A stretch of 60,000 nucleotides of DNA from Membranipora membranacea (lineage: Eukaryota; Bryozoa; Gymnolaemata; Cheilostomatida; Membraniporidae), in NCBI GenBank assembly GCA_914767715.1, contig OU612074.1, forward strand, positions 12,388,062-12,448,061, given 5' to 3'. Below the pieces are notes generated by a model, which was given only the letters and a program-made list of their open reading frames with translations, did not search any database and was not told the DNA's origin. The position numbers and the translations under genes are program-made. This document shows, in pieces, positions 50,001 through 59,742 of the stretch. Position 1 is the stretch's first letter, and every line of letters starts with the position of its first letter.

Positions 50001-52727
50001 CCTTATTGTGGGATGTCAGAAACAGCATCACAGACAAGACTTTAGCTCAAGCGAAGCTGGCTGTAATTCATTAAGGAGAAGGCAGAGAGAAATATATGTT
50101 GAACAAAGCATTAATGCCTTAATGAGTATCCCACAATGCATTCTTCTGGAAATCCCACTTCGAACAGGGCAATGTCAACGTATCTACGCTATAGTCATGA
50201 TCTTCCTAAGTTCCTGGTTAAAGTTCCATTGTGATGATTCTGCTGGCATGCCAATCTACTATAATCAGTCTTTTTTTCCTTCACAGAACACCTAAGACTA
50301 ACAAGCAGACAGATAGACAGAGGTCATTCAGTGGTGCTGACAGAGGCACCAGACCGAGACCAGCACGTAACCCGTCAGCAGCCTCAGATATACAGCGCAG
50401 TGATGGTATGACTCTGAACAGAGCGCCGGGAGGACGAGAGAACTACAGGAATAACTGGGACAACTTTGATCAAGTGACGGCTACTATGAGACGAGACAAG
50501 AAGAACAAACCTGTTGACAGGTAGGTCTAGACTATTGTGATATGTCACTTTTAGGCACTGCAAAAGTTTATATATGATAAGCCTCCGATTCTGTGCATGT
50601 ATTATAAATTGGGTGGAGTGAGTGGCTTATACTCCTGGCTCTAGCTGCAAGGAACTTTGAAGTGGACTGATTTTACCTAGATCAGGTTATGCATATTTGA
50701 TCCTCACAAAAATGATGAAATTGCAAGAGAAGATTGATTCAAATCGTGGTTGTCTCCTCTTTTATGGACAAAGCAGCAGCAGTTTGTTTGGATAAGTCAA
50801 ACCAACACAGCTGGCCCTTTTCCAGGCTCAGCTGACCATGATTGATTGATTCACTTTGGGACTTGGTTAGCCTGCTCGTTTGCAATAACTGGTTGTGAAA
50901 GAAACAGCTATCATTAAAGCTAACACTTTTGTGAGTGGTATTATTTTCAGAATATATTTTTTCCCTGCTTTTTGAGTAATAATGTGTATGAAGTAGAGCC
51001 TCTTAGCCTGAGTTTTTATCGATCGCTTCTCGGCCTATTGGCTAAGATCAAAGTGTCATGGCCAATGGCTGATTAGTGCCTGTTTCAGTTTCTGGCAGCT
51101 TGCTGCACAATCACGATTAGGAGGTCCACCATGGCCACACCTCTAGGATGCATTCTAGTTTACTAGGATGTATCAAACTCTCAGTACGAGGATTTCGGGC
51201 AACTTGCGTCCCTCTTTAGGGGCAGCCCACCCTCTGTTTTGTCGTAAATAGGGCCTGTTGGCTAACATCAAAGTGTCACTTCTAATGGCCGATTGGTGCC
51301 AGTTCAGTTTTGGCAGCTTGCTGCACACCCAAGTTCAGGAGGTCTTCTATGACTTCACCTCTAGGATGTACCACATTCTCAGTATTAGGATATAGGGCAC
51401 CTTGCGTCCTTCTTTAGGGGCAGCCCAATCTTCTGTTTCTTACTAAACAGCAAGTACGAGCTTACCACTGATAGACAGAGTTGCGCCCTCTCAATTAACC
51501 AATTGATAACACCTATTCGAACACAGCACTTCCTTAAATTCATGCAACTTGCATTGTGTTTCATACTTCATTCCAATGTACATGTCAGCATCTAATAAGC
51601 TGGCTCTGGCAATATCACAGATAGTCAGTCAATGGCTGAAAACTTTACCGAACTACCAATTGACCATGATTCTCGTGATCTTAGATGGGAACCAGATGAC
51701 TGAATTGACTTGTTATTATTATTCATATTATACAGGCAACTGGTTCTTGGCACAGATTCTTTCATCGAGTCGTTCACATCACCAGAACAGGAGGAGGCAA
51801 CTTCAGTAGATCAGCTAGGACTCCCAGGGCGTAACCCTATGTTAGCAGGTATGTGATGTTATTATGTCAGCCTATGTTGTAAACACTGACTGTAGTAGGG
51901 AGATTTAGATTGCTATCATTGACTCAGACCTGTCATCAAACCTAGTGTTTCAGAAATCTCAGGTTCAAGGTCAAAAAATCTAACCTATCCAACAAGCTGT
52001 TATACACACACAGCCAACAACTAGTTCATTGGTCAATGTAGATTCTGCATAGTCTGGGAGCTTGCTCTAATCCTGAATTCTCAAACTACGCTGGTCTATG
52101 CTGACCAATGATGAATAACGGTATAGCTTTAGTACCTTCAGAAGGAATATGGTGTGATCACCCATGGTCATTTTCCTCAATAAGGCGCGGGCCACAAGAG
52201 GTACTTATACTAAATTCACTCTAACGTTAAGAGATACACATCCTAAAGTTGTATCGTTGATATCAGTGTGCCAATGTTTACTCAACTTTACTTACCTGGA
52301 ATCTACATTATTGTGTGCATCTCTGATCGACAGAGTCACTATAAAGAATAGTGGTAGCTCAGTTGGTTAGAGGGCCTGTCCTCTAACACGCAGGTTTTGT
52401 AGGCCCTGCTGCAGTTTAATTACTACTGAGCACGGTTGATTTTCCTGGTGTGATTCGACCTGCCTGCAAACCAAGAGCAACATGGCGCCAAATATGGCAG
52501 CCCCGCCCTAAAGGCATCTTTATTTTTCAGACTTTGGTCTGAGGCAGACCTTGTAAATTTAACCAAAGTTTAACCAACAAGTTAATTACTACCTGTATGA
52601 ACACCAACCAAAGCAATTCAACTCTTCACATAAAATACCTATTTAATATAATAAGGCTTAATGATTTGTTTTATACTATATAATGGGATGTACCCTTGCT
52701 GATGTAGGCTCACATGATCGACTCTAA
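35089..52727 (+). CDS. single-pass membrane protein with long disordered tail (5' end not found)
   Basis: Exons: 35089-35200, 36131-36312, 36719-36836, 37507-37632, 49125-49336, 49791-49918, 50287-50520, 51736-51848, 52708-52727. Phases agree throughout; 414 aa plus a missing N-terminus. Outside: a Cys-rich stub (ECTQETFEKCFSKCPP), a proline run and NNTH as an N-glycosylation site. One membrane helix (about 15 hydrophobic residues: VAVPLLLIAILVILLV) is followed by WKRRQKQ, a stop-transfer that puts the rest inside. The tail is rich in Ser, Arg, Pro and Gly (RSRRRTGNRTTSEG, GGRENYRNNWDNFD) and ends at a short last exon (SHDRL). I do not recognise the family; adaptor or scaffold roles are possible. 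Exon 4 to 5 spans an 11.5-kb intron with the Ly6 array. A 40-nt candidate exon at 49624-49663 would break the frame and is left out. Confidence 0.75.
36596..36690. mobile_element. MITE, GATCAAGTTTGATCC family, copy 2
   Basis: 95 bp starting CTAGATCAAGTATGATCC and ending CTCAAACTTGATCTAG, an inverse match. It lies just before the exon at 36719. Confidence 0.7.
37021..37389 (-). other. 122-codon open frame inside an intron
   Basis: An uninterrupted minus-strand frame fills much of the intron 36837-37506. It lacks family features, signal sequence or repeats and could be chance or a retro- or transposon fragment. Nothing supports expression. Confidence 0.15.
38473..40102 (-). CDS. Ly6/uPAR-like three-finger protein 1
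   Basis: Exons 40102-40036, 39171-38997, 38659-38473; 142 aa; intron phases 1 then 2. Exon 1 encodes a signal peptide (MTVVSSSSIVLVMIILAAE). Exon 2 starts at the first cysteines (IQCAVC) and exon 3 ends with the family hallmark CxC...GCN (CTCTTDGCN). Ten cysteines are spaced as in a three-finger domain. The C-terminus is mildly hydrophobic, so GPI anchoring is possible but not strong. Family members are mostly secreted or GPI-linked surface proteins; the ligand is unknown. It lies antisense inside the intron of the membrane-protein gene. Its exon 2, exon 3 and introns are close to copy 2. Confidence 0.85.
39416..39448 (-). pseudogene. relic of an earlier signal-peptide exon in Ly6 copy 1
   Basis: On the minus strand 39448-39416 matches the 3' half of copy 2 exon 1 (TTTGCTGCRGAGAAAT; copy 2 at 41797-41764), but the donor is changed from GTAAGT to ATAAGT. 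Upstream of it the homology stops a short way before a MITE (39477-39591). Confidence 0.6.
39477..39591. mobile_element. MITE, GATCAAGTTTGATCC family, copy 3
   Basis: 115 bp, left GATCAAATTAGGTCCGATTT, right TGATACTTGATC; same family as 4227-4345 and 36596-36690. It lies where the homology between Ly6 copies 1 and 2 breaks. Confidence 0.65.
40723..41836 (-). CDS. Ly6/uPAR-like three-finger protein 2
   Basis: Exons 41836-41770, 41499-41322, 40897-40723; 139 aa; the same phases (1, 2) and the same 67-nt first exon length as copy 1. Signal peptide MSFFSYSLITLLVIIFAAE, then GIQCAVC, ENQCGK, and exon 3 with CTSGKRNGC and CACTTHSCN. It ends in a hydrophobic stretch (VITFTLLALAGYTMKWM) typical of a GPI signal. 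Closest to copy 1, including intron sequence. GCN of the family is CN here with Ser before Cys. Expected to be a small secreted or GPI-linked protein. Confidence 0.87.
43243..44713 (-). CDS. Ly6/uPAR-like three-finger protein 3
   Basis: Exons 44713-44647, 44248-44104, 43411-43243; 126 aa. Signal peptide MNSAKASVFLISVLLLLFIA. Exon 2 contains GIKCVVC, CTDNPIDPELLQDCPEP and NQCRM; exon 3 contains SCTIGEPAGC, CVCESDGCN and a strongly hydrophobic tail (FSLMAIGLIVLVSC) that looks like a GPI-attachment signal. The exon 2 donor (CAAG|gttggt) is the same as in copy 4. It differs from copies 1 and 2 in exon 2 and forms a second subfamily with copy 4. The loop between the second and third cysteines is shorter than in copies 1 and 2. 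Confidence 0.87.
45326..46416 (-). CDS. Ly6/uPAR-like three-finger protein 4
   Basis: Exons 46416-46347, 46044-45900, 45521-45326; 136 aa. Signal peptide MNSVKFSPVFLISVLFLLF. Exon 2 (GIQCAVCNSNSHKNC, LLQDCPEP, DQCQM) and exon 3 (SCTFGHASGC, CVCESVGCN, hydrophobic GLMTITLVVLVSS tail) align with copy 3, with a longer loop in exon 3. The 5' flanks of copies 3 and 4 (44714-44830 and 46417-46565) and 3' flanks (42955-43240 and 45030-45325) are also alike, so the whole unit was duplicated. Probably GPI-linked. Confidence 0.87.
47039..47310 (-). pseudogene. decayed fifth Ly6-like gene
   Basis: At 47177 an acceptor leads into RACTFGHAVGCIGP, matching exon 3 of copy 4 (SCTFGHASGC), but the frame then runs to a stop at 47039. 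The family ending (DGCNSAQHTARRT..., hydrophobic tail) is present in a different frame, so a frameshift lies between. Upstream, a phase-2 donor at 47279 follows LCYMVCNNE, a poor match to the end of exon 2, with an in-frame stop just before it. No signal-peptide exon was found. Confidence 0.6.
47370..47580 (-). mobile_element. tRNA-derived SINE, family B, copy 1
   Basis: On the minus strand: tRNA-like head (GCGGCCATGGTGCAATGG, B box GTTCGATTCCTGA), then a body with GGTGGTGTCAGGAAGGGCAT and a tail GGTTTCTCACACGG. The second copy is at 59182-59390. Confidence 0.75.
48282..48450 (+). pseudogene. possible inverted Ly6 exon-3 relic
   Basis: A plus-strand frame reads TYA... then TVDVIVILSTFLALTGF, resembling the end of Ly6 copy 2 exon 3 (SVDVITFTLLALAGY) but lacking its cysteines. 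If real, it is a decayed copy in the opposite orientation. Chance hydrophobic similarity cannot be excluded. Confidence 0.25.
51022..51450 (+). repeat. tandem pair of U2-snRNA-derived repeats
   Basis: 51022-51056 starts ATCGCTTCTCGGCCTATTGG and continues GCTAAGATCAA, the 5' end of U2 snRNA with one change, then diverges where U2 has its branch-point-recognition sequence. Body words (GGCAGCTTGCTGCACA, TTTAGGGGCAGCCCA) recur in a second copy starting about 51251, whose U2 head has lost its first bases. Not a functional U2 gene. In an intron of the membrane-protein gene. Confidence 0.75.
52349..52520 (+). mobile_element. tRNA-derived SINE, family A, copy 2
   Basis: Head GTGGTAGCTCAGTTGGTTAG is A-box-like; the B box is degraded to TTTTGTAGGCCCTGC. 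The tail matches the copy at 640-843. Lies in the last intron of the membrane-protein gene. Confidence 0.7.
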
Positions 52728-53650
52728 GGACCCATGCGGAGGATACAGAACATATCCTTGATGATGATTATGTTAATTGAATTTGTCATAACTCATTTTT
52801 AGATACCATCTTGCTTAGTAAATCAAGTATTGAAATGGGGTAGTACAGTAGGCAAAGGGCGAATTGAATAGATTTAACTAGTACTGAAGAGCTTAATCAC
52901 ACACTCTGTAATGCAATATAAAAACTCCTAATCCAATTTGTCTGGGTTCAACATTTGAAAAATGAAAAAACAAATAGCCATTTTTGCTAATGCATGTGTA
53001 CTTAAATAAAAGAAAAAAACTGACATTACTTCTTGCTTGTTCGTTAGCTAGCTGGAGTTGCAATAATATGTGGCGCTTGGTGCCAGCTTACACTGGAAAA
53101 GGCCTCTAACATCATTATGATTAAAATTGATTACGTTAACGTTAACGACGACGGTAATGACTGCTTTATCACCACTATGTTCATGTCGTTAGACAGAGAG
53201 ATCTGTCAAGTTGTGAGTCTTACACATCATCCGTATGGAGATAATCCCAACATAATCCTGTGATAATCTCAAAATATAAAAAACAATGCCTTCCTCTGAC
53301 CAAGGAGTTGGAGACTCTCTAACTCCTTGCTCTGACTCACACTACCATGACGTTTGTTGGGTTGAAATCCTTTTTCGATTTTTTATTCACACAAAAAAAT
53401 GCAAATTCATTATTATTTGTTTCTTAATTTAAGGACAAGGAAATCGGTACTAATGAGATTAGCATGTACAGTGAACTCCTTGTTACAGATTGGTTCTTTA
53501 ACTGAGGATGCAGTGATATCCTAACATCGAAGGATTAAAGGATTATGATTAATCATTATAGCTAGCTGTAATCATTTAATCCACCTTTACGGCAACAATC
53601 AATTTTCAGCCAGCTCAGAACGCTCAAGACATATTATTGCACTGCAAACC

Positions 53651-53684
53651 CATAGACTTAATATACTAGTATATTAAGTCTATG
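53651..53684. mobile_element. 34-bp element consisting only of two terminal repeats
   Basis: CATAGACTTAATATACTA followed at once by its inverse to ...AAGTCTATG: a 34-bp near-perfect palindrome with the same first 18 bases as the 2.6-kb element at 28261. Flanks are TGCAAACC (53643-53650) and GGCAAACC (53685-53692), an 8-bp target duplication with one mismatch. Confidence 0.8.
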
Positions 53685-53815
53685 GGCAAACCTTATGAGT
53701 GTTGATAAGTTTTGCAACAAGCAGACCTAAAAAGCAACACGATGACCAATGTCCCAACAAGGAATGCTGAGACCCTCTGGTGTATCATCATAAGGTCACC
53801 TAGTTCATAAAAGGG

Positions 53816-53925
53816 TTAATTAGAGGGGTAATTAGACTGTTCTTAGCAGGTTAATGGTCACAACAACATAGTTGTTGTGACCATCAACCCTTAAACTTAC
53901 CCCCCTAATTCTCTCATTTTTATAT
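53816..53925. repeat. hairpin-forming palindromic stretch
   Basis: The core ATGGTCACAACAAC and inverse GTTGTTGTGACCAT surround a short centre, with outer GGGGTAATTA and TTACCCCCC-type words also inverse. A small foldback element or chance palindrome. Confidence 0.5.
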
Positions 53926-54333
53926 CTGTTAACTCACAATCAAAATTTTGACGATACAAATATACGACGTCTCAATATGAATGTGTAGTTGTGAACAAAC
54001 TTTTGGATTGCTAATGATTGAAAAACTGAGATTCCGCTCACCTCTCTGTTGGCTTAGGAATTTTCAAAAGAAGCTCAACCATTAATTTAATTCAGCTGCT
54101 GAGATAATCCCAGATAAGATGAGCAAACTTAAATTAATTTATTAAGAGGGTATTAAGTTGATGTGATAAAAATACATCATGAGAGAGAAAACAGAGAGAA
54201 ATAGAGAAACATGGAGAGACTACGTCCATATAATTTTACAGAGTGATAACACAATACTCTTAGCGTCTCAGACTTTATCGCTTTGACTCATTGATATAGC
54301 CGTCCAGTATTCTGGTTAATCAATATGGTGTCC

Positions 54334-57300
54334 CTATAAAGTATTAGCTCTCATGCCGTATCTATATCCTAACAGCTTCTCCATTTTCTTCACAGTAGCC
54401 TCCTGGATCTCAGCTCTTGACATCTTCTTAAACTTAAACTTTCTCTGTCCATCTTCATTCTTCCGTACCACAACCTGCCAAATAAGTTTATTGTCTGTCT
54501 CTAAAGTGACTGTTTGTTTTGGAGGGCAGTATTTATCAATTGAAGTTGGTGTCTTTCTAAGAAACTAGACTACAAAGTCAGCCCAATATGTTCATCATAC
54601 TTAGTTTCCAAATTTTGGATTTTTCATCAATTATGACAGAAGAATAAAAACTCAATATGGCTAACTTTGATAGGTATTTCTAGGTTCACTACAGCGAGGT
54701 AGAAGATTTTTCCCTTACCTTTCCAGTTGGTCGAAATGTAGGAGTTTTATCAGGAGTGCTCATCGTCTGATAGGTGTTTTTCATTTTTGCTATCATTTGC
54801 TTCACAGCAGGGCCGAACGTTCCTTTCTGGTTTTTCCTTGTTAAGTTTTCTTTCTCATCTACCATCAGAGAAAGAGCAACATTTGCTACATGATGGCGTA
54901 TTTTTTTGCAACACAAATTAAAATTACAATCTATCGCAGCGTTATCAGGCACTTCTTCTTTCAGACAGAATTTATTGTCATTTGGAATACGTTTTTGCTT
55001 GGTGTTTAGCGAAGAAATTTAAGAAAAGCTTTAATGCCATGGAGTTACAAAAAAAATCTGAAGTGCTTTTAATCTGATATTTACCCTGTTTTCTCTCCAG
55101 CTCTTGAAGATATTTTTCATAGCTGGCTGGTCGACTTGAGTTTGTAAAATCTGGACTTGTGGATTCTACAAGGGCAAACAAAAGCGACGATAGTTTCCTA
55201 ATAATAAAGTAAAATGTCACATAGAAGTCAGGACCTTACATTTCCTCTTTTTTCAGGAAGGTCACTCAACCTGTGACAGTTCCTTTGCTAGTGCTTTCTC
55301 ATAAACTTTCTCAGACAAAAAAACAATACCTCTGTTTCCCTTTCTTTTTAAATTGAAATCTGCTCAATAGTGCGCAGTCCGTTAAGAATCCACTCCACAG
55401 GAAGGGCAAAATGTACTTTACCTTCGAACTGCGGAATGTTCTGGTTTTCTATTTGAATGGAATTCAGCATCTGGTAAGACCTCGGTAGTTTGGCTGTCAG
55501 CAGCAGGCTCTCTCTTTGCTGAAGCAGGGTGAGGAAACTCGCAGCCAGGTCTTTATATAATAAATCTAACAACGGAATAGTAAAGTAGATGAGGTAAAAA
55601 CCATTCCTTTCCTGAAGTCAAAAGTCATTTTAAACAGAAGAGTTTTATATCGGAGATAGATAAACCACCAATTGATAATAAAATCAGGATCAGGTCAGCA
55701 TAACAGTCAAGGAGTTCGGGAATTTCATCTATGTTATAAGATGAGCCATAGAAGCCCCACCCTTTTATCGAAATTCTCCACTGGTATGGGTAATATGTTA
55801 TTACAAAAATAAGATTATCAAGATTATTGACTTTTAATGTCGGCTATGGTTTAATTTACAGTTACAATTATGATTGATTCAAATGCATATGATGTCTGTT
55901 TACAAGGTCATTTCCTGGTTGTCTGCAGTCACAGGTGCCCCACATGAACTAAGTTGTTAGTTTTAAAGATTATGTCTAAGTCCATTATGGTTTTTAATGA
56001 GAAAATTGTGTTCATATTATGTTGCCCTGTCACTCTAACTCTATTGTTCAAAAATTCCAATTCCTTGTCTCAAGAAAAGCCTCCATTTCGTTGCAATAAC
56101 TGATACAAAACTTCCAGCAGTTGATCATACTCTTTCTCAGGATGACCCATTTCAAAGAACCAAGGGCTTTTTAATGGGATGTCTGCAAGGAATCAGCCCC
56201 TTGTTTTGAAAAAGAACACCGCTGTCCTGAAAAAAGCTTATCTTTACCTGCAGACAAAAACTAGGCAAAAATGACATTCCAATAGCAGTAAACCAAATAC
56301 ATAATTTTTACAAAAATTTGAATTTAGTGGTCATCTTTCAGAGCTGAATGAATCATAACAATATTTCATCATTATTTTTATTGATGACAAAGAATGTTAA
56401 TGCCAGGAAGCCAGGACTTCATTGATGTTTTTCTTGCTTCAGAGAAGACTTTGGTGTCTATAGCTGTGAGGTACCATAAATTATTATTGACATCAATATT
56501 GGTAATTGCCTCATTTTCATCCACATTAGCCTCATTTTCATCCACATCAGATGTGGATGAAAATGAGGCTAATGTGGATGAAAATGAGGCAATTGTGGAT
56601 GTAATTTATGAAATCCCTGGTTAATCCTTGTGAAAGATATGAAAGGAGCACTGAATATTGTTTCACCTTACAATGCTACCTCAAACTGCAATGTTGAATA
56701 TGCCTGAAGCCTTGATGACCATTTTGAAGGCAGCACACTCCCAACCTGCAGCCTGGTGATTGCCTGGGTCCTTAGGTAGATGTTACTTTTATCTTTCATA
56801 TCTTTCACAAGGATTAACCAGAGATTTCATAAATTACATCAAAGACTTTATTCAATTATGATCTGTCATAGTTTGTAGGGTTAGCAATTTGCAGCTGTGT
56901 GGATTGCCGTTTTATTATATAGGAAATTCAAACTCATCTAATAAAACATGATGGCCTACCATTGCCGCGATAGTCATAATTATCTTAGAAAATTACTGTT
57001 TTTTACATTTTATTATGTTTCCCCTCTCTTAACAGCCAAAGGTAAAAGGGGAGATTATCCTAAGTCAATATTTGAATTTAACTTTGTAGAATTCGAAAAT
57101 TTTAAAGTGCGTAATACCTGTAACATTCTGGTTATGAATCTGCGGCAGCGTTCCATGTCTGTCTATACTCCGACCATGCTGACTTGTGTCAGACCGTCCT
57201 GCAGGAGTCTGTCCTTGGCCGTCAGCAGCCCTAAGTCCAAAGAAAAACAAGGAACTCTCAAAGCTAATTAATTATATCAACCCAAGAAACCTTTGTTGGC

Positions 57301-59742
57301 TCCTCTGATTTTGTTCAATATTATTGCAAAGAATTAAAGTCTGCCCCTGCCATTGCCATCATATGCTCAATATAATTAACACAATTATCACTAAACATAT
57401 CGTGGTTTGCAAAACACGGATTTATGATTGCAGTTGGGGAAAACATGAACAAATCCGGAAAATAATGGCGATTTAGGATGGGCTCGCCATCCTTCCCTCC
57501 GGTTATAATTGCCTGAATCTGAAAGGAGGAAATCTCTCAAATCCAGTAAAAAATTCGAGACTTTAACTGGGTCTCTAAGAATTTGGTAGAATTAGGGTTG
57601 ATAAATGGGTTCGGGTAAGCTAAAGATTACATATTGTAAATGCCGATCACTATGGAATATCCCATGTCGCTTCTTATGGATTACCAGTAAATGAGGATAA
57701 CATACTTTTCTATGATGGCGGGCATCTGTAGGTGCTCACAAAATGCCTCAGTTTTCTCATCCTTCATCTTTGACTTTAACATGTTCGTCTGCACCTTCTT
57801 CTCTGCCTCTAAAATCTTTCAAAATTGAAAACAAAAATTTCTAAATACATCACTATGACAGGTGTTGACATAAAATTATATCAGACCTGCTCACATTTAG
57901 CATATTGAACATTTGGGTACTACTTCAGCATGCTTCAGCTCTCTCATACTACCATTCAAGTAACTCGATTGGGCAAACATTGAAACACAGCATTGTAGTC
58001 ATCTAGAAAAGAAATGACGCTTATAACCAACCACTCTGTGGAAGAAGTCAGTATCACGACTGAATGGACTTGGCTTCATCTCTATACTGATTGGTTGCAC
58101 CTGTCTTGAATCTAGTCCCAGATTGGAGTTATTTGATGATGTTTTCCTGTTAGACCAATCGATTGGTTGTGTCATATAGTCAGCAGATTGCCACCATGCT
58201 GCCTCTTCAGCTATCTTCTTAGTCAGAAGCTGCTCACCCTCTATCAAGCTAGGGTCTCTCATACTAAAGCCTGTTATGTCTACATAAGAAAATGTTGTTG
58301 ATTTAATTAAAACAATCCGCAGTCAACAAGTAAAGTTTTCAGTAAAACTTCATAATTATGATTAGCCCTGTACCTATGTAATTTGAATCATTTGACAGCC
58401 ATGAAGATATTGTATACTTATTTGGTGGGCACTTTTATGTTTATCAAGCTTTCTTGTGTTTCAGTACTGAAGAACCTTCTATCTGCAGGGTCAACGATTT
58501 GTGACTAAAAGCTACCGTATTTGTTGCATCGGTTGTCATAAGCTAAAGTACATGACATTTTCTGCACACCAAGTTGAACCTTCGCAAACATTGCCACTGC
58601 AAGCTCTTTCAACAAGGTCAACGACTGGTTAGCAACAAAGAAAACAGTCAATCATGAAAGTTGTGCTCCTAATGTAGATAAAGAAGGAAATAGACATAGA
58701 CATAGACTCCACTGATGACTCACTGCTGTTTTCTGATGTCCATGACTCTAAGTCTAACCCACATCTACTGCCTAGTCTCAGCCCCTTCTCATTCAAGCTA
58801 ACCTTCTTCTGAATAATCTCCCTCCATTCTCGATAACGCTGTGGAGCAAGGGCCACGCCAGCAAAGGATGCTGGCTTGCTTTCTTTGTCAGCCGACAGCT
58901 TTTTTGAACCCTAATGACATTTGAAAAAAAAAGATTCACTGAGGTCACACTAAATAGATTCAAGGGTTTCGAACCTCACTATGAAGACATAAATGTTGAA
59001 GGCGTTTTAGCTTTCATTTGAGCCAAATTCTCAGAGGGTTCCATCTTATACTTTAAAGGTACTGAAAGTCTTAATAGTATGAGTTGACCATATACCGCTT
59101 GAGAACAGTGTGACGAATTGGGAGGTTGAAGGAATGACAATCAAATAACAATTAATTTATTTTGTGCAGCCTAATAGGAAGCGGCCGTGGCGCAATGGGT
59201 AAGGTATGGGTCTTTCAATCAAGAGGTCACGGTGGTGTCAGGAAGAGCATCCGGCCTCAAATGCTCCTGTGCCCCATCAGGATCCAGTCAGTAGACCCGT
59301 ACTGACACCGGAAAAACAAAAATACCAAAGCACCATCATGGTTTCTCACACGGATCACAGGACGTGGACGTGAGTTAATAGGAATAGCTCGCTCGGATGG
59401 AGAGACTTTCCTCTTACCGTTGTATGGTTTCTCACTCTGCCAAAGAAAGTCTCCTACTCATGTTTGTGGCATTTTTCTATCACCAAACCGAAATACCCTC
59501 TCGCAATATCTCTGAAGATGGTACAGTTCTATCTATTCTTTATTCCCTGCCTACTTAAAACTTATGATAAGTTGTACCTTTGAACCTCCAGTCTTCCTGA
59601 ATGATCCCCCAGCAGGGCTTGTCCTACGACTTTTGTCCGATCGACTGCCATTCTTTCTGGAATAGACTGATGGGATAGAGTCTGGTACCTGCAAAAGTGA
59701 CTGCTTTTTAATTCCCGGGCGTGTTACAGTTGACCTTGACAT
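54334..59742 (-). CDS. unrecognised 442-aa Lys/Ser-rich protein
   Basis: Nine exons: 59742-59578, 58910-58724, 58279-58032, 57815-57706, 57230-57118, 55565-55422, 55165-55085, 54858-54719, 54474-54334. Sum 1329 nt with agreeing phases. No signal peptide or membrane helix. The N-terminus is basic and Ser-rich (SRKNGSRSDKSRRTSP); then a QRYREWREIIQKK helix, an AEEAAWWQSADYM block, a charged helix (ILEAEKKVQTNMLKSKMKD), a leucine-rich segment (LAASFLTLLQQRESLLL), YEKYLQELERK, and a basic C-terminus (RKFKFKKMSRAEIQEATVKK) ending in GYRYGMRANTL. Helical charged segments between disordered stretches resemble cytoskeletal or ciliary proteins, but I do not recognise it and give no function. Start at 59742 is the first ATG before a clean exon chain. 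Confidence 0.75.
56070..56182 (-). CDS. possible alternative last exon of the 442-aa gene
   Basis: A strong acceptor (ccttgcag) at 56183 begins a 113-nt exon whose phase fits the exon ending at 57118. It reads DIPLKSPWFFEMGHPEKEYD... then stops (TGA 56070-56072). It has no GT donor in a usable phase after the last residues, so it would end an isoform of about 299 aa without the C-terminal third. Confidence 0.4.
56504..56594. repeat. perfect palindrome, 45-bp arms
   Basis: Arms 56504-56548 and 56550-56594 are exact inverses around one base. Each arm holds two CCTCATTTTCATCCACAT units, so the structure is a direct repeat inside an inverted repeat. In an intron of the 442-aa gene. Confidence 0.9.
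56597..56847. repeat. second inverted repeat next to the palindrome
   Basis: GTAATTTATGAAATCCCTGG...CTTGTGAAAGATATGAAAG (about 56600-56645) recurs inverted at about 56796-56843 with a ~150-nt loop. With the palindrome beside it, this is probably one foldback element. Confidence 0.7.
59182..59390 (+). mobile_element. tRNA-derived SINE, family B, copy 2
   Basis: Head GCGGCCGTGGCGCAATGGGT, body GGTGGTGTCAGGAAGAGCAT and tail GGTTTCTCACACGG match the copy at 47370-47580, but the B-box segment between AGAGGTC and GGTGGTG is deleted. In intron 1 of the 442-aa gene. Confidence 0.75.

Larger units (their letters stand above)
52728..54333. other. gap between convergent genes
   Basis: 3' ends of the membrane-protein gene (AATAAA at 53005-53010) and of the 442-aa gene (minus AATAAA at 54138-54143). 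No gene seen. Contains a 34-bp micro-element (53651-53684) and a palindromic stretch (about 53816-53925). Confidence 0.5.

Noticed and set aside
51022-51060. Functional U2 snRNA gene
   Set aside because: Only the first ~35 nt match; the branch-point-recognition region and the rest are missing.
57330-57520. Possible exon reading ITGGKDGEPILNRHYF
   Set aside because: Good acceptor, but phase 0 does not fit the phase-2 donor at 57706, and the chain without it is consistent.
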